Assembly (NCBI GenBank): GCA_902794035.1
Contig: CADBFN010000009.1
Coordinates: 1 to 53,592, forward strand
Origin: an uncultured bacterium
GTDB lineage: Bacteria; Cyanobacteriota; Vampirovibrionia; Gastranaerophilales; Gastranaerophilaceae
Reading direction: 5' to 3'
Length of the DNA stretch: 53,592 nt
In this document: in pieces, positions 33,101 through 41,788 of the stretch
Layout of the letters: each line of letters starts with the position of its first letter
Position numbering within the stretch: position 1 is the stretch's first letter
Notes under the pieces: model-generated
What the model saw: only the letters and a program-made list of their open reading frames with translations
Told to the model about the DNA's origin: nothing
The model's database searches: none
Program-made: the position numbers and the translations under genes

Positions 33101-34628
33101 AATAATACTTATAGCATTTTCACTAATTATTTCTAATTCTGCTTTTGCGCTGGATATGAAAGGAATTTCACCTGTTAATCCGCTGGAGAAAACAGAGGCA
33201 TATCAAAGCCGCGTAATCATCCCATCTTTTGAATTGAAAAGAGCAACTTTGACCAAAAATTCAATAAAGAATCAATATGCAATAGCAATGGATAAATTCA
33301 CAAAAAGCAATGTACGTTCGTCATATGAAGATTTCAGAAATCTCATAGATAACGTAACTCCAAATGACTATGCTTATATGAAATTATCTCAGGATATGGC
33401 ATCTATTGGTTTTTTCAATCTTTCTGAGCTGGCAATTTCAAAAATGAAAGATGATGATTTGTCATCTTTGTTGGAGCAGGATATTAAAAAGTTTTATTTC
33501 CCTACTGAAAAATTAAGTAAAAAAGATCAGATTTATCTGGCAGAATTATATTCAAACATGAAATATAATGATCAGTCAAAAGAAGCAACGACAGAATTAT
33601 CAAAACAAACATCATTGCTTATGGATTCGGATTATGCCAACTATATTGCAGCATACGGAGCAATGAAAAGTTCTGATTTTAAACAGGCGGAAAAATTTAT
33701 CGATAAGGCTATCAGCATTAATGAAGATAACATTAATTACAAACGACTTAAGGCAGAAATTGCCGCACAGGGAAACAATCCTAAAGAAGCCGTAAATTTG
33801 TATAACTCATTTTCAACCGACGATTTTAAAACCGTTGCTTTTGAAAAAGATATATTTGCCTCAAAGGAATATATCCTATACAAATCAGTTAAAAATGAGT
33901 ACCAGAAAAAATACCATCTTGCATACTATTATTATGACAATGGAGAATTAAACAAATCTATAGGTGTTTTACAAACCTCAATATCAGGAAAGAAAAGTAT
34001 AAATAAAGATGTTTATGCTCTTAGTGCTCGAGTGTATTTCGATATGAAAGAATTTGAAAAAGCACAAAATTATGCACAAAAAGCACTAGACATTGACAAA
34101 AAGAATTCTGCTGCACTGATTATTCTTGGAGATATTGCATACAGAAACAAAGATTATCAATCTGCGATAAATTATTATAAAAAAGTACAGGGTAAATGTT
34201 CTAATTTTGATCCGGAATTAAAACTCGCTCTGACATACATAAGTCTTAATGACATAAAAAAAGCAAAAGAAATATATTCGAAAATTTTAAAAGTTTCGTC
34301 TAAGTCATTTATGGCATACTATCAGATGGCATTACTTGACTCTGACAGAAGATTAGAATACCTAAAAAAAGCTATAGCTATTAATCCGAATTTTAATGAT
34401 GCCTGGCTGAGTCTTGCAGAATATGCTATCAACAAAGGAAATACCGATAATGCTCTTTCATATTTAAATTCGTCAAAATACATTGATGATAACAACTATA
34501 AATATTATTATTACTTAGGATTAATCTTAAAAAATAAAGGTCTATTAACAGAAGCAAAAGAAAATTTTGAATATAGTCTTAAATTGAATCCGGACTATGA
34601 ATTAACCAAAAAGGAACTAAACATATGA
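33090..34628 (+). CDS. Exported TPR-repeat protein
   Basis: A 512-residue protein with a signal peptide (MRDKIILIAFSLIISNSAFA, cleavage before LDMKG). From about residue 175 onward it has tandem tetratricopeptide repeats, for example ALSARVYFDMKEFEKAQNYA and AWLSLAEYAINKGNTDNALS. Such proteins act as scaffolds in envelope complexes. The start at 33090 follows AAGGAG and lies within the end of the HD-GYP gene; its stop overlaps the following regulator's ATG (ATGA). That double overlap marks a translationally coupled operon joining cytosolic signalling and an exported scaffold. Partner unknown. Confidence 0.85.
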   Translation: MRDKIILIAFSLIISNSAFALDMKGISPVNPLEKTEAYQSRVIIPSFELKRATLTKNSIKNQYAIAMDKFTKSNVRSSYEDFRNLIDNVTPNDYAYMKLSQDMASIGFFNLSELAISKMKDDDLSSLLEQDIKKFYFPTEKLSKKDQIYLAELYSNMKYNDQSKEATTELSKQTSLLMDSDYANYIAAYGAMKSSDFKQAEKFIDKAISINEDNINYKRLKAEIAAQGNNPKEAVNLYNSFSTDDFKTVAFEKDIFASKEYILYKSVKNEYQKKYHLAYYYYDNGELNKSIGVLQTSISGKKSINKDVYALSARVYFDMKEFEKAQNYAQKALDIDKKNSAALIILGDIAYRNKDYQSAINYYKKVQGKCSNFDPELKLALTYISLNDIKKAKEIYSKILKVSSKSFMAYYQMALLDSDRRLEYLKKAIAINPNFNDAWLSLAEYAINKGNTDNALSYLNSSKYIDDNNYKYYYYLGLILKNKGLLTEAKENFEYSLKLNPDYELTKKELNI

Positions 34629-35272
34629 AAAAAAACCTCTTAATAGTAGAAGATCACGAATTAACGCGTTTTGGGCTTAAAACAACATTTGAAGACGTAG
34701 ATTACATTGAAGTGATATATGAAGCATCAACAGGGGAAGATGCAGTTGAAATATTTAAAAATAATAAAATAGATTTGGTTATTATGGATTTGGGGTTACC
34801 TAAAATGAACGGTATAGAAACAACTCAGGCAATCCACTCAATAAATCCTGATGTAAAAATAATAATTTTAACATCTCATAATGATGAAAAAGAGGTATTA
34901 AGCAGCTTAAAAGCGGGCGCAAATGCATATTGTTCCAAAGAAATAAACCTGCAAAGATTAGTACAGGTTGTTCAGTCTGTATCTGAAGGAGCAGCATGGT
35001 TTGACCCAAGTATCGCAAATATTGTTCTTCAGGCAACTTCAACATCAAAATTTGATGACAAAATTTCTAATTATAAAGACTACGACCTGACTGCAAGAGA
35101 AGCTCAAATACTAAAATTAATGACTGAAGGTTTTAGCAACATGGAAATAGCTCAGCACCTTGTAATAAGCGTAAACACAACAAAAGCACATGTCGCAAGC
35201 ATATTGCAAAAACTGGAAGTAGATGACAGATTACAGGCAGCACTAAAAGCATTAAAATATAAAATAGTTTAA
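34625..35272 (+). CDS. NarL/FixJ family response regulator
   Basis: A 215-residue two-component regulator. The receiver domain has Glu9/Asp10 and phosphoacceptor Asp55 (LVIMDLGLPKMNG), with Lys in AYCSKEI. The C-terminal LuxR-type helix-turn-helix reads LTAREAQILKLMTEGFSNME and AHVASILQKLEV. Its start overlaps the TPR gene stop as ATGA. No histidine kinase is encoded nearby, so its partner is elsewhere, or it responds to another phosphodonor. Being third in an HD-GYP/TPR operon suggests a surface or lifestyle switch. Confidence 0.94.
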   Translation: MKKNLLIVEDHELTRFGLKTTFEDVDYIEVIYEASTGEDAVEIFKNNKIDLVIMDLGLPKMNGIETTQAIHSINPDVKIIILTSHNDEKEVLSSLKAGANAYCSKEINLQRLVQVVQSVSEGAAWFDPSIANIVLQATSTSKFDDKISNYKDYDLTAREAQILKLMTEGFSNMEIAQHLVISVNTTKAHVASILQKLEVDDRLQAALKALKYKIV

Positions 35273-35339
35273 AATCTTGACTACAAGCATAAATATGTTT
35301 TATTATAAAAAAACCTGATATATATTTAAGGAGATAAGC

Positions 35340-35879
35340 ATGCTAGATTATACAAAAGATGAATTATTATCTTTAATAGAAAATACCCCGGAGAAATTTA
35401 ACGAATGGAAATCAGATAAAGACGATGTCGATTTAAGCGAAGTCGATTTTTCTAATATTGTATTGAAGGAAATTGACTTTAGCGGAGTTGATTTAAATTC
35501 AAGCTCTTTTGCCGACAGTGATTTATCATTAGTTAATTTTACTGATGCAGATTTGACATCTGTTGATTTTACAAGAGCTTCTATTGTTGAATGTGATTTT
35601 ACAGATGCACTATTAACAGGAGCTGATTGCAGCTATGCACAAATGACATACTGTACTTTTACAGGTGCAGATATGGCAGGATGTATTCTTTCTGAAACAG
35701 ATTTGTCAAATTCTGATTTATCGGCATCAGAAAATTTGGCTTCGGCAAGATATGATAATGATACTCAATGGCCTGACAGCGATATGCTGCCTGAGGACTT
35801 TGATTCTGAATGTTCTGATGATTTATCAGCTCTTAAAGATGAAGAAGATGCTCCTATAAGAAGTGACGGAGAATACTAA
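35340..35879 (+). CDS. Pentapeptide-repeat protein, acidic
   Basis: A 179-residue soluble protein. Residues 28-135 form about 20 pentapeptide repeats with the A(D/N)LXX pattern (VDLSEVDFSNIVLKEIDFSG, TDADLTSVDFT), which fold as a right-handed four-sided beta helix. The last 40 residues are very acidic and probably flexible. No signal peptide. The function of most such proteins is unknown; some mimic DNA and protect gyrase, and the high negative charge would be compatible with that, but this is only a possibility. AAGGAG precedes the start, and dapB begins one base after the stop, so the two are probably co-translated. Confidence 0.85.
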   Translation: MLDYTKDELLSLIENTPEKFNEWKSDKDDVDLSEVDFSNIVLKEIDFSGVDLNSSSFADSDLSLVNFTDADLTSVDFTRASIVECDFTDALLTGADCSYAQMTYCTFTGADMAGCILSETDLSNSDLSASENLASARYDNDTQWPDSDMLPEDFDSECSDDLSALKDEEDAPIRSDGEY

Positions 35880-35880
35880 T

Positions 35881-36633
35881 ATGATTAAAGTTGCAGTATG
35901 CGGTGCAAGTGGCAGAATGGGAAAAGAAGTTTGCCTTGCCGTTACAAATAATCCTTTAATGGAATTAATTGCAAAAATTGATATTACAGGAGAGGATGTA
36001 TATAATTCGATTGAACAGGCACATAAAAATTGCCCGATTGATGTATTAATTGATTTTACCCAGCCAAAATCAATTTTTGAGAATGCAAAATATTGCTTAA
36101 ATAATAATATCAAGATTGTTATAGGAACAACAGGTCTTAATGATGACCAAATAAAAGAATTAAAAGACTTATCAAAAAACAATAATACCGGGTGTTTAAT
36201 TGCGCCGAATTTTTCAACAGGTGCGGTTTTGATGATGATGTTTGCCAAAATGGCTGCTAAATATTTTGATAACGCTGAAATCATTGAATTACACCACAAT
36301 CAAAAGAAAGACGCTCCTTCAGGTACGGCAATCAAAACCGCCCAAATGATGGCAGAAGCAAAAGGAAGTTTTAAAACAGGTAATTGTCCTGAAACAGAAA
36401 CCATCAAAGGTTCAAGAGGAGGAACATCGTATTCTGATATTCAGATTCATTCTGTCAGAATGCCTGGATTTATGGCATCTCAAGAGGTCATTTTCGGATC
36501 AAACGGTCAGGTATTAAAAATCAGACACGACTCCACAGACCGAAAATGCTATATGGACGGAGTTCTATTGGCCGTAAAACATATTTACGAATATAATGAC
36601 TTCATTTACGGACTTGATAACTTATTAAAATAG
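35881..36633 (+). CDS. dapB: 4-hydroxy-tetrahydrodipicolinate reductase
   Basis: DapB makes tetrahydrodipicolinate in the lysine and diaminopimelate pathway, which supplies the meso-DAP added by MurE. The 250-residue enzyme starts at 35881 (MIKVAVCGASGRMGKEV, with the nucleotide-binding glycines), behind GGAG in the end of the preceding gene. The catalytic signature ELHHNQKKDAPSGTA is intact, as is the C-terminal FGSNGQVLKIRHDS. An upstream in-frame codon would add six residues with no ribosome site. A terminator follows. Confidence 0.96.
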   Translation: MIKVAVCGASGRMGKEVCLAVTNNPLMELIAKIDITGEDVYNSIEQAHKNCPIDVLIDFTQPKSIFENAKYCLNNNIKIVIGTTGLNDDQIKELKDLSKNNNTGCLIAPNFSTGAVLMMMFAKMAAKYFDNAEIIELHHNQKKDAPSGTAIKTAQMMAEAKGSFKTGNCPETETIKGSRGGTSYSDIQIHSVRMPGFMASQEVIFGSNGQVLKIRHDSTDRKCYMDGVLLAVKHIYEYNDFIYGLDNLLK

Positions 36634-36637
36634 AATA

Positions 36638-36676
36638 AAAATAGCACCTCACATTTATTATGAAGTGCTATTTTTT
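36638..36676. terminator. Bidirectional terminator between dapB and speE
   Basis: AAAATAGCAC (36638-36647) pairs with GTGCTATTTT (36665-36674), with an extra TCA/TGA pair inside and T6 on the plus strand. The genes on either side converge. Confidence 0.85.
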
Positions 36677-36697
36677 ATGTTTTTATAATTTCTAAAG

Positions 36698-37549
36698 CTA
36701 AACCAATTCTTTTAAATAATTTGGAAGCGCAAATCTTGCATAATGATAATCTTTATTATACATCTTGCAGGTTGGTATAATTTCATTTGCACGTTCGTCA
36801 TTATAGTACTCTAACGGTTTTACATCTTTGGAACAAAAAGCCCAAGCCCAATAACCGCCCGGATATGTCGGCATATTTGAAGTATATGTTGAAACAACAG
36901 GAAATACCCTATGCAGCTGCTCATACATCTTTTTAATCTCACTATGATTAGTAACAGGAGATTCAGACTGCGCAGCCATTATGCCGCCTTTTTTAAGAGA
37001 ATTTTTAATATTTGTATAAAATTCGTCTGTAAAGAGTCCCTCTCCAGGCCCCATCGGATCTGTTGAATCAATCAGGATTATGTCATACTCATCTTTTTTA
37101 TCCTTTATAAATTCAATAGCATCTTCAACTTTGATTTCAACTTTTGGATTGTCTAATTCACAGGCAACTGTTGGTAGGAATTTTTTTGAAGCTTCAATAA
37201 CCATTCCGTCAATTTCGCATAAAACAACTTTTTCAACAGTTTTATGCTTAAGAACTTCTCTTACTGTTCCGCCATCTCCGCCGCCAATAACAAGTACTGA
37301 TTTTGGACAAGGATGCTGCATCATAGGAACATGAGCGATCATTTCATGATAATGATATTCATCACCTTCTGTAACCATCATTAAATCATCAAGAGTTAAA
37401 ACTCTGCCTAACATTGAATCTGATTCAAAAACTTCTACTTTCTGAAACGGAGAATTATCTGAAAACAAAACCTCTTTTGCTTTTATAACCAACCCAAAAC
37501 CTTGCGGAGTAATTTCATGATAATATCCGTTTTCTATACCATTTTTCAT
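36698..37549 (-). CDS. speE: Spermidine synthase (polyamine aminopropyltransferase)
   Basis: SpeE transfers aminopropyl from decarboxylated SAM to putrescine. The 283-residue protein has the expected N-terminal beta part (VEVFESDSMLGRVLTLDD), the nucleotide pocket VLVIGGGDGGTVREVLKH and the catalytic-region motif LIDSTDPMGPGEGL. It is set off by terminators on both sides and so is a single-gene unit. No decarboxylase for SAM or arginine is encoded nearby. Confidence 0.95.
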   Translation of the reverse strand: MKNGIENGYYHEITPQGFGLVIKAKEVLFSDNSPFQKVEVFESDSMLGRVLTLDDLMMVTEGDEYHYHEMIAHVPMMQHPCPKSVLVIGGGDGGTVREVLKHKTVEKVVLCEIDGMVIEASKKFLPTVACELDNPKVEIKVEDAIEFIKDKKDEYDIILIDSTDPMGPGEGLFTDEFYTNIKNSLKKGGIMAAQSESPVTNHSEIKKMYEQLHRVFPVVSTYTSNMPTYPGGYWAWAFCSKDVKPLEYYNDERANEIIPTCKMYNKDYHYARFALPNYLKELV

Positions 37550-37569
37550 TAATATTCCCTTTCATATAC

Positions 37570-37598
37570 AAAACCTGCACATACATTGTGCAGGTTTT
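37570..37598. terminator. Terminator after the HIT gene
   Basis: A perfect 12-bp stem, AAAACCTGCACA (37570-37581) with 37587-37598, loop of five, with A and T runs on both sides. It separates the HIT-led transcript from speE. Confidence 0.9.
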
Positions 37599-37626
37599 AT
37601 TTTATCATATAAATATATTCATTCAA

Positions 37627-37944
37627 TTATTTTTTGCCTAATACATGTATGTGCAAATGGAACACTTCCTGTCCTGCTTCTTTTCCTGTATTAATTTGGG
37701 TTCTGTATGATTTTAGCCCTACTTTTTTAGTTACCTCTTGTACGGTTTGTAAAAGTTCGGCAAGCAAATCCTTATCATCAACATCATTTAAAGTTGCGTA
37801 ATGTTTTTTGGGACAGACAAGCATATGGATTGGGGCTTTTGGATTTATGTCATTAAATACAACCGTATTTTCAGTTTCATACACAAATTCTGTTCCAAAA
37901 TCACCATTTATTATCTTACAAAAAATACAATCTTCATTAGACAT
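37627..37944 (-). CDS. Histidine triad (HIT) family hydrolase
   Basis: A 105-residue HINT-type protein: CIFCKIINGDFG with two zinc-site cysteines, NTVVFNDINPKAPIHMLV and the C-terminal triad HLHIHVLG. These enzymes hydrolyse adenosine phosphoramidates and are found in nearly all cells. AAGGAG precedes the start; the O-methyltransferase ends 10 bases before it. It is the last gene of a minus-strand run that starts at grpE. Confidence 0.95.
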   Translation of the reverse strand: MSNEDCIFCKIINGDFGTEFVYETENTVVFNDINPKAPIHMLVCPKKHYATLNDVDDKDLLAELLQTVQEVTKKVGLKSYRTQINTGKEAGQEVFHLHIHVLGKK

Positions 37945-37954
37945 AATCTACTCC

Positions 37955-38530
37955 TTATCTTAACTTTTTACCTAATGACAAGCCCGCAGGTAAAGGCAGA
38001 ACAACATTTTCATAATTCTGATTTTTATCAATATCTTCTAAAAACGTCTGAACCTTTGGTGCGTGAGAAATAACATTATCACATGCAATATATCCGCCTG
38101 TCAATAAATGCGGATCAATCAAATGGAAGAAATCTATATATTGCCTTTTATTTGCATCTACAAAAGCAAAATCAACTTTGTAATCATCGGGCAGATACTC
38201 TAAAACAGTTGCCGCATCACCTTGTTTAATTGTAATAATATCAGATACCCCGCACTTTTCAAAATTGGCTTTGGCAAGAACGATACGTTTATCATAAAAT
38301 TCAATAGTAGTAAGCCTTCCGCCTGTTTTTTTCAATGCCTTACCAAGCCAAATTCCTGAATAACCGTTTGATGTGCCTACTTCAATAACACTTTTTATGC
38401 CGGCATCAACAATTAAATTATACATAAATTCTGCCGTTGTTCTTGAAATATTCCAAAAATCATGCTGAGTCTTTTCAAGTTCAGCCAGTACAGATTGTGT
38501 AATTTCATCAAACGTATTTATAATGCCCAT
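37955..38530 (-). CDS. Class I SAM-dependent O-methyltransferase
   Basis: A 191-residue enzyme of the caffeoyl-CoA/catechol O-methyltransferase type (COG4122). The SAM pocket VIEVGTSNGYSGIWLGKAL, the acidic TTIEFYDKR strand and FAFVDANKRQYIDF, with the usual metal-binding Asp, are visible; a second metal region DNVISH lies near 150. Its start overlaps the last base of the beta-propeller gene upstream. The substrate is not predictable from sequence. Confidence 0.88.
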   Translation of the reverse strand: MGIINTFDEITQSVLAELEKTQHDFWNISRTTAEFMYNLIVDAGIKSVIEVGTSNGYSGIWLGKALKKTGGRLTTIEFYDKRIVLAKANFEKCGVSDIITIKQGDAATVLEYLPDDYKVDFAFVDANKRQYIDFFHLIDPHLLTGGYIACDNVISHAPKVQTFLEDIDKNQNYENVVLPLPAGLSLGKKLR

Positions 38531-39945
38531 TATTTTATTGTTTTAACCTTATCTGTAACTACAATCGCTCTGACAGGGACTTCAAGCGGACTTGTTTTAA
38601 CAATGTCTTTTGTCTGAGTATCTATAACACTGTACATTCCGGCTTTTGCATTTGTTACCATTATCAAAGATGTGTTCTCTATTGGAGTAATATTAGATGC
38701 AAAAGACTCTGTATCAAGATACAACTTATCAGTTATAATATCTTCCTGAGTATTTAAAACTTCCAAAATATTATCTGCGGCTCCAAGAACATACAAGTCA
38801 TCATTATTTACATATAATCTGACAGGTTTTTCGCATGTATAAATTTCCTTTACAAGTTCTTTTGAATTGTAATCAACAATTGCCATTCTGTTTTTAGTTC
38901 TGCTTGTAACATATACTTTACCATTTACATATGCTATATCCGAAATATTAGGGAAAGTCCCGAGATTTGTTAATTTATACTCATTATCAAGCTCTATAGA
39001 CCAAATATCATTTTTATTCCTGTCAACATAAAATATTTTTGTTCCGTTATCGGCTAAAATAAGCTTATCGCACTTACCGTTTATTTTAAGCTGTCTTTTT
39101 TTAGTCATTGTTGTCAAATCAAACACATAAATACTTGAATTTGAACCGGCAGAAATATATGCTATTTTATTATCCTTATCAATAATTATTTGTTCTGGTA
39201 TATCATCAAAAAAGACATCTTTGATAACTTTTTCATCCATAAGAGAAATTATATTCATAACATGAGAATCAAAATATGTTACAAGTAAAAATTTTCCTTC
39301 ATAACCTTTTATATCATTTATTACGGCATTTTGTTCAAGTGCATACGATGCAATTTTTGATTGTGCACTTACAACCTGAATATTTCTGTTTACCCCGGGT
39401 GCGATATAAAAACTTTTATTTTCCAACTCCGGAACAGGAACTGTTTTTTTATTCGGGGTAAATTTAAGGTTATCAATTCTTAAACCCACGTCATCCGCAA
39501 CTGCGACATCTAAATCTCCGATAATACCATTCAGTGAAGTCGGAATAACTAATCCTTTTGGTAACAATATATCCTGCGGCAAAAGACCTGATTGCAACTC
39601 GTCTGGAGGATTAGCAACATTCAAAACAGTCTTTTTACCGTTTATATTGATTACTTTTAAAAGAGTATATCCGTTATTTAAAATAATCATATCTGGTTTT
39701 TGCTTTAAAGTTTGCCCTGCAGGATAAGCACTTTTAATCTCTAAAGTTTCATAATCTCTTATCTTAGAAGGTACAACAGGCAAATACATTGTATTGTCAG
39801 GCAAAATTATTGCTCCGTCAAATCTGAAATCAGTTTGAGGGAATACTTTATTTATGAAATCTTGTATTTCAGCAGGAGCCTGCGCTCCATATGATGCAGC
39901 TGCCGACAATAAACAAAATATAAAAGCTGTTATTAACTTTTTCAT
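38530..39945 (-). CDS. Exported YVTN-type beta-propeller protein
   Basis: A 471-residue exported protein: signal peptide (MKKLITAFIFCLLSAAASYG-AQ). An N-terminal part (20-180) is followed by a seven-bladed-like propeller from about 190, with repeated strands such as NKIAYISAGSNSSIYVFDL, TKIFYVDRNKNDIWSIEL and GKVYVTSRTKNRMAIVDY, as in YVTN/YncE proteins. Function unknown; periplasmic binding is likely. It lies one base after dnaJ and overlaps the methyltransferase gene by one base. Confidence 0.85.
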   Translation of the reverse strand: MKKLITAFIFCLLSAAASYGAQAPAEIQDFINKVFPQTDFRFDGAIILPDNTMYLPVVPSKIRDYETLEIKSAYPAGQTLKQKPDMIILNNGYTLLKVININGKKTVLNVANPPDELQSGLLPQDILLPKGLVIPTSLNGIIGDLDVAVADDVGLRIDNLKFTPNKKTVPVPELENKSFYIAPGVNRNIQVVSAQSKIASYALEQNAVINDIKGYEGKFLLVTYFDSHVMNIISLMDEKVIKDVFFDDIPEQIIIDKDNKIAYISAGSNSSIYVFDLTTMTKKRQLKINGKCDKLILADNGTKIFYVDRNKNDIWSIELDNEYKLTNLGTFPNISDIAYVNGKVYVTSRTKNRMAIVDYNSKELVKEIYTCEKPVRLYVNNDDLYVLGAADNILEVLNTQEDIITDKLYLDTESFASNITPIENTSLIMVTNAKAGMYSVIDTQTKDIVKTSPLEVPVRAIVVTDKVKTIK

Positions 39946-39946
39946 A

Positions 39947-41077
39947 TTATTTAAAAACCCCTTTTACCTTCGACATTATAGATTTTTCGTCCTGTGCCTT
40001 TTTGCTTGTTTGCAATTCATAAAGTTGTCTGTACAATTGCTTTTCTGGTTCACTAAGTTTTACAGGTGTCTTTATTTTTAATACTACAACATGATCACCT
40101 TTTTGTGAAGGTCTTGAGATTACAGGGATGCCTGCGCCCTTTATTCTGACAATATCTCCATATTGAGTGCCCTGAGAAATTTCAATTTCGTGTTCGCCAT
40201 AGAGAGTTTTTACTTTGACTTTATCTCCAAGAACGGCCTGAACTGGAGATATTTCAAGTTCCGTAATTACATTTATGCCGTCACGTTTATAATATTTTGA
40301 AGGTTCTACATGAATAACTACAAACAAATCTCCGTTAGGACCGCCATTTAGACCGCAATCTCCTTCGCCTGAAACACGCATTTTAGACATATTATCAACC
40401 CCGGCAGGTATTTTTATCTGAACCGTACGTTCTTTATTTACATGTCCCTGCCCATTACAGGTTTGACAAGGTTTATCAATAACCTGACCTGTACCGTGGC
40501 AGTTTGGACAAACAGAAATCTGAGAAAAAGATCCTAAAGGAGTTCTGGCAACAGTCTGAACCTGACCCGCGCCATTACACTGCGGACAGGTTTTTGGAGA
40601 TGAACCTTTTTGTGCCCCTGTACCGTTGCAATCAGGACAAACTTCCAAATGTTGGAATTTTATTTCTCTTTCCAGACCAAAAGCAGCATCTTCAAATTTT
40701 ATTTTTATATCATATCTTAAATCGTCTCCACGCTGAGGAGCATTCGGATCCTGCATGCCGCCAAATCCAAATCCGCCAAAGTCGCCAAAAAAGGATTCAA
40801 ATATATCATTAAGATTACCAAATCCTCCCGCAAAAGGTCCTCCGGTATCGAAACCTGCATTTTTCAAGCCATCTTCGCCATATCTGTCATAAGTAGCCCT
40901 TTTACCATCATCAGACAAAGTTTCATATGCTTTGCCAAGTTCTTTGAATTTTTCTTCAGCATCCGGGGCCTTATTTACATCGGGGTGTAACTCTCTTGCA
41001 CGTTTTCTGAACGCGGATTTTATTTCATCTTTTGAGGCATCTTTTGATACCCCTAAAATTTCATAGTAATCTGCCAT
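39947..41077 (-). CDS. dnaJ: Chaperone DnaJ
   Basis: The DnaK co-chaperone. The J domain (1-70) has the essential HPD ([10 protein letters not shown]), then a Gly/Phe-rich linker (about 77-110). The zinc centre has four repeats, [24 protein letters not shown] and CQTCNGQG, followed by the substrate-binding C-terminal beta domains. At 376 residues it is full length. It follows grpE by 53 bases; dnaK is not in the window. Confidence 0.98.
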   Translation of the reverse strand: MADYYEILGVSKDASKDEIKSAFRKRARELHPDVNKAPDAEEKFKELGKAYETLSDDGKRATYDRYGEDGLKNAGFDTGGPFAGGFGNLNDIFESFFGDFGGFGFGGMQDPNAPQRGDDLRYDIKIKFEDAAFGLEREIKFQHLEVCPDCNGTGAQKGSSPKTCPQCNGAGQVQTVARTPLGSFSQISVCPNCHGTGQVIDKPCQTCNGQGHVNKERTVQIKIPAGVDNMSKMRVSGEGDCGLNGGPNGDLFVVIHVEPSKYYKRDGINVITELEISPVQAVLGDKVKVKTLYGEHEIEISQGTQYGDIVRIKGAGIPVISRPSQKGDHVVVLKIKTPVKLSEPEKQLYRQLYELQTSKKAQDEKSIMSKVKGVFK

Positions 41078-41130
41078 AATTCTTTTTCTTTAATATCCCT
41101 ACTAATCTTATAATAATATTTATACTACAA

Positions 41131-41694
41131 TTATTCGGCCGTGGCAACATTTACCATTGTTGGTCTTAATACTTTGTCTCCCATTTTATAACCTTTACGA
41201 AGTTCAGCTATGACAGTATGTTCTTTATGCTCACTTGTAGGGGTTTGCATTACTGCTTCATGAAAATTAGGATCAAATTCTTCTCCAACGGCTTTAATTT
41301 CTTCCAATCCAAGTTTGGAAAGAGTTTCATATACCTGTTTTTGAATTAAATCAAAACTTTCTTTAACCTTTGCGCAGTCATCAACATTTTCTAAAGATTT
41401 CTGACCTCGTTCAAAATTGTCTAAAACTTCAATTAATTTAGTCAAAGCATTTTCTGTACCAAATTTTATAAGATTTTCTCTTTCCTGCTCCTGACGTTTT
41501 CTGAAATTATCAAAATCTGCAGCCAGTCTTATGTATTGGTTATTCAGCTGTTCATACTTCGTCTGCCACTCATTATCTTCATTTTTGACTTCGTCAGTTG
41601 ATTGCTCATCATTCTTTTCAATTGTTTCATTTATATTAATTTCTTCATCCTTAATTTCATCATTTTTGAACGGATTTGAAGTATTTTCATCCAT
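41131..41694 (-). CDS. grpE: Nucleotide exchange factor GrpE
   Basis: GrpE releases ADP from DnaK. The 187-residue protein has a long acidic N-terminal tail (ENTSNPFKNDEIKDEEININ), a coiled coil (NDEWQTKYEQLNNQYIRLAA, FDNFRKRQEQERE) and the C-terminal beta wing, with PNFHEAVMQTP and GYKMGDKVLRPTMVNVA. The start at 41694 (MDENTSNPF), preceded by GGGAGA, is preferred over an upstream in-frame start at 41742 that would add an unrelated hydrophobic-basic stretch. Confidence 0.96.
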   Translation of the reverse strand: MDENTSNPFKNDEIKDEEININETIEKNDEQSTDEVKNEDNEWQTKYEQLNNQYIRLAADFDNFRKRQEQERENLIKFGTENALTKLIEVLDNFERGQKSLENVDDCAKVKESFDLIQKQVYETLSKLGLEEIKAVGEEFDPNFHEAVMQTPTSEHKEHTVIAELRKGYKMGDKVLRPTMVNVATAE

Positions 41695-41788
41695 ATCTGA
41701 TTTCTCCCTTATAACTGTAACAATACTTTTATTATAGAACACAACAAGCCCAATATAAAGAATATTTATTATTTTTTAATAATTTAAT

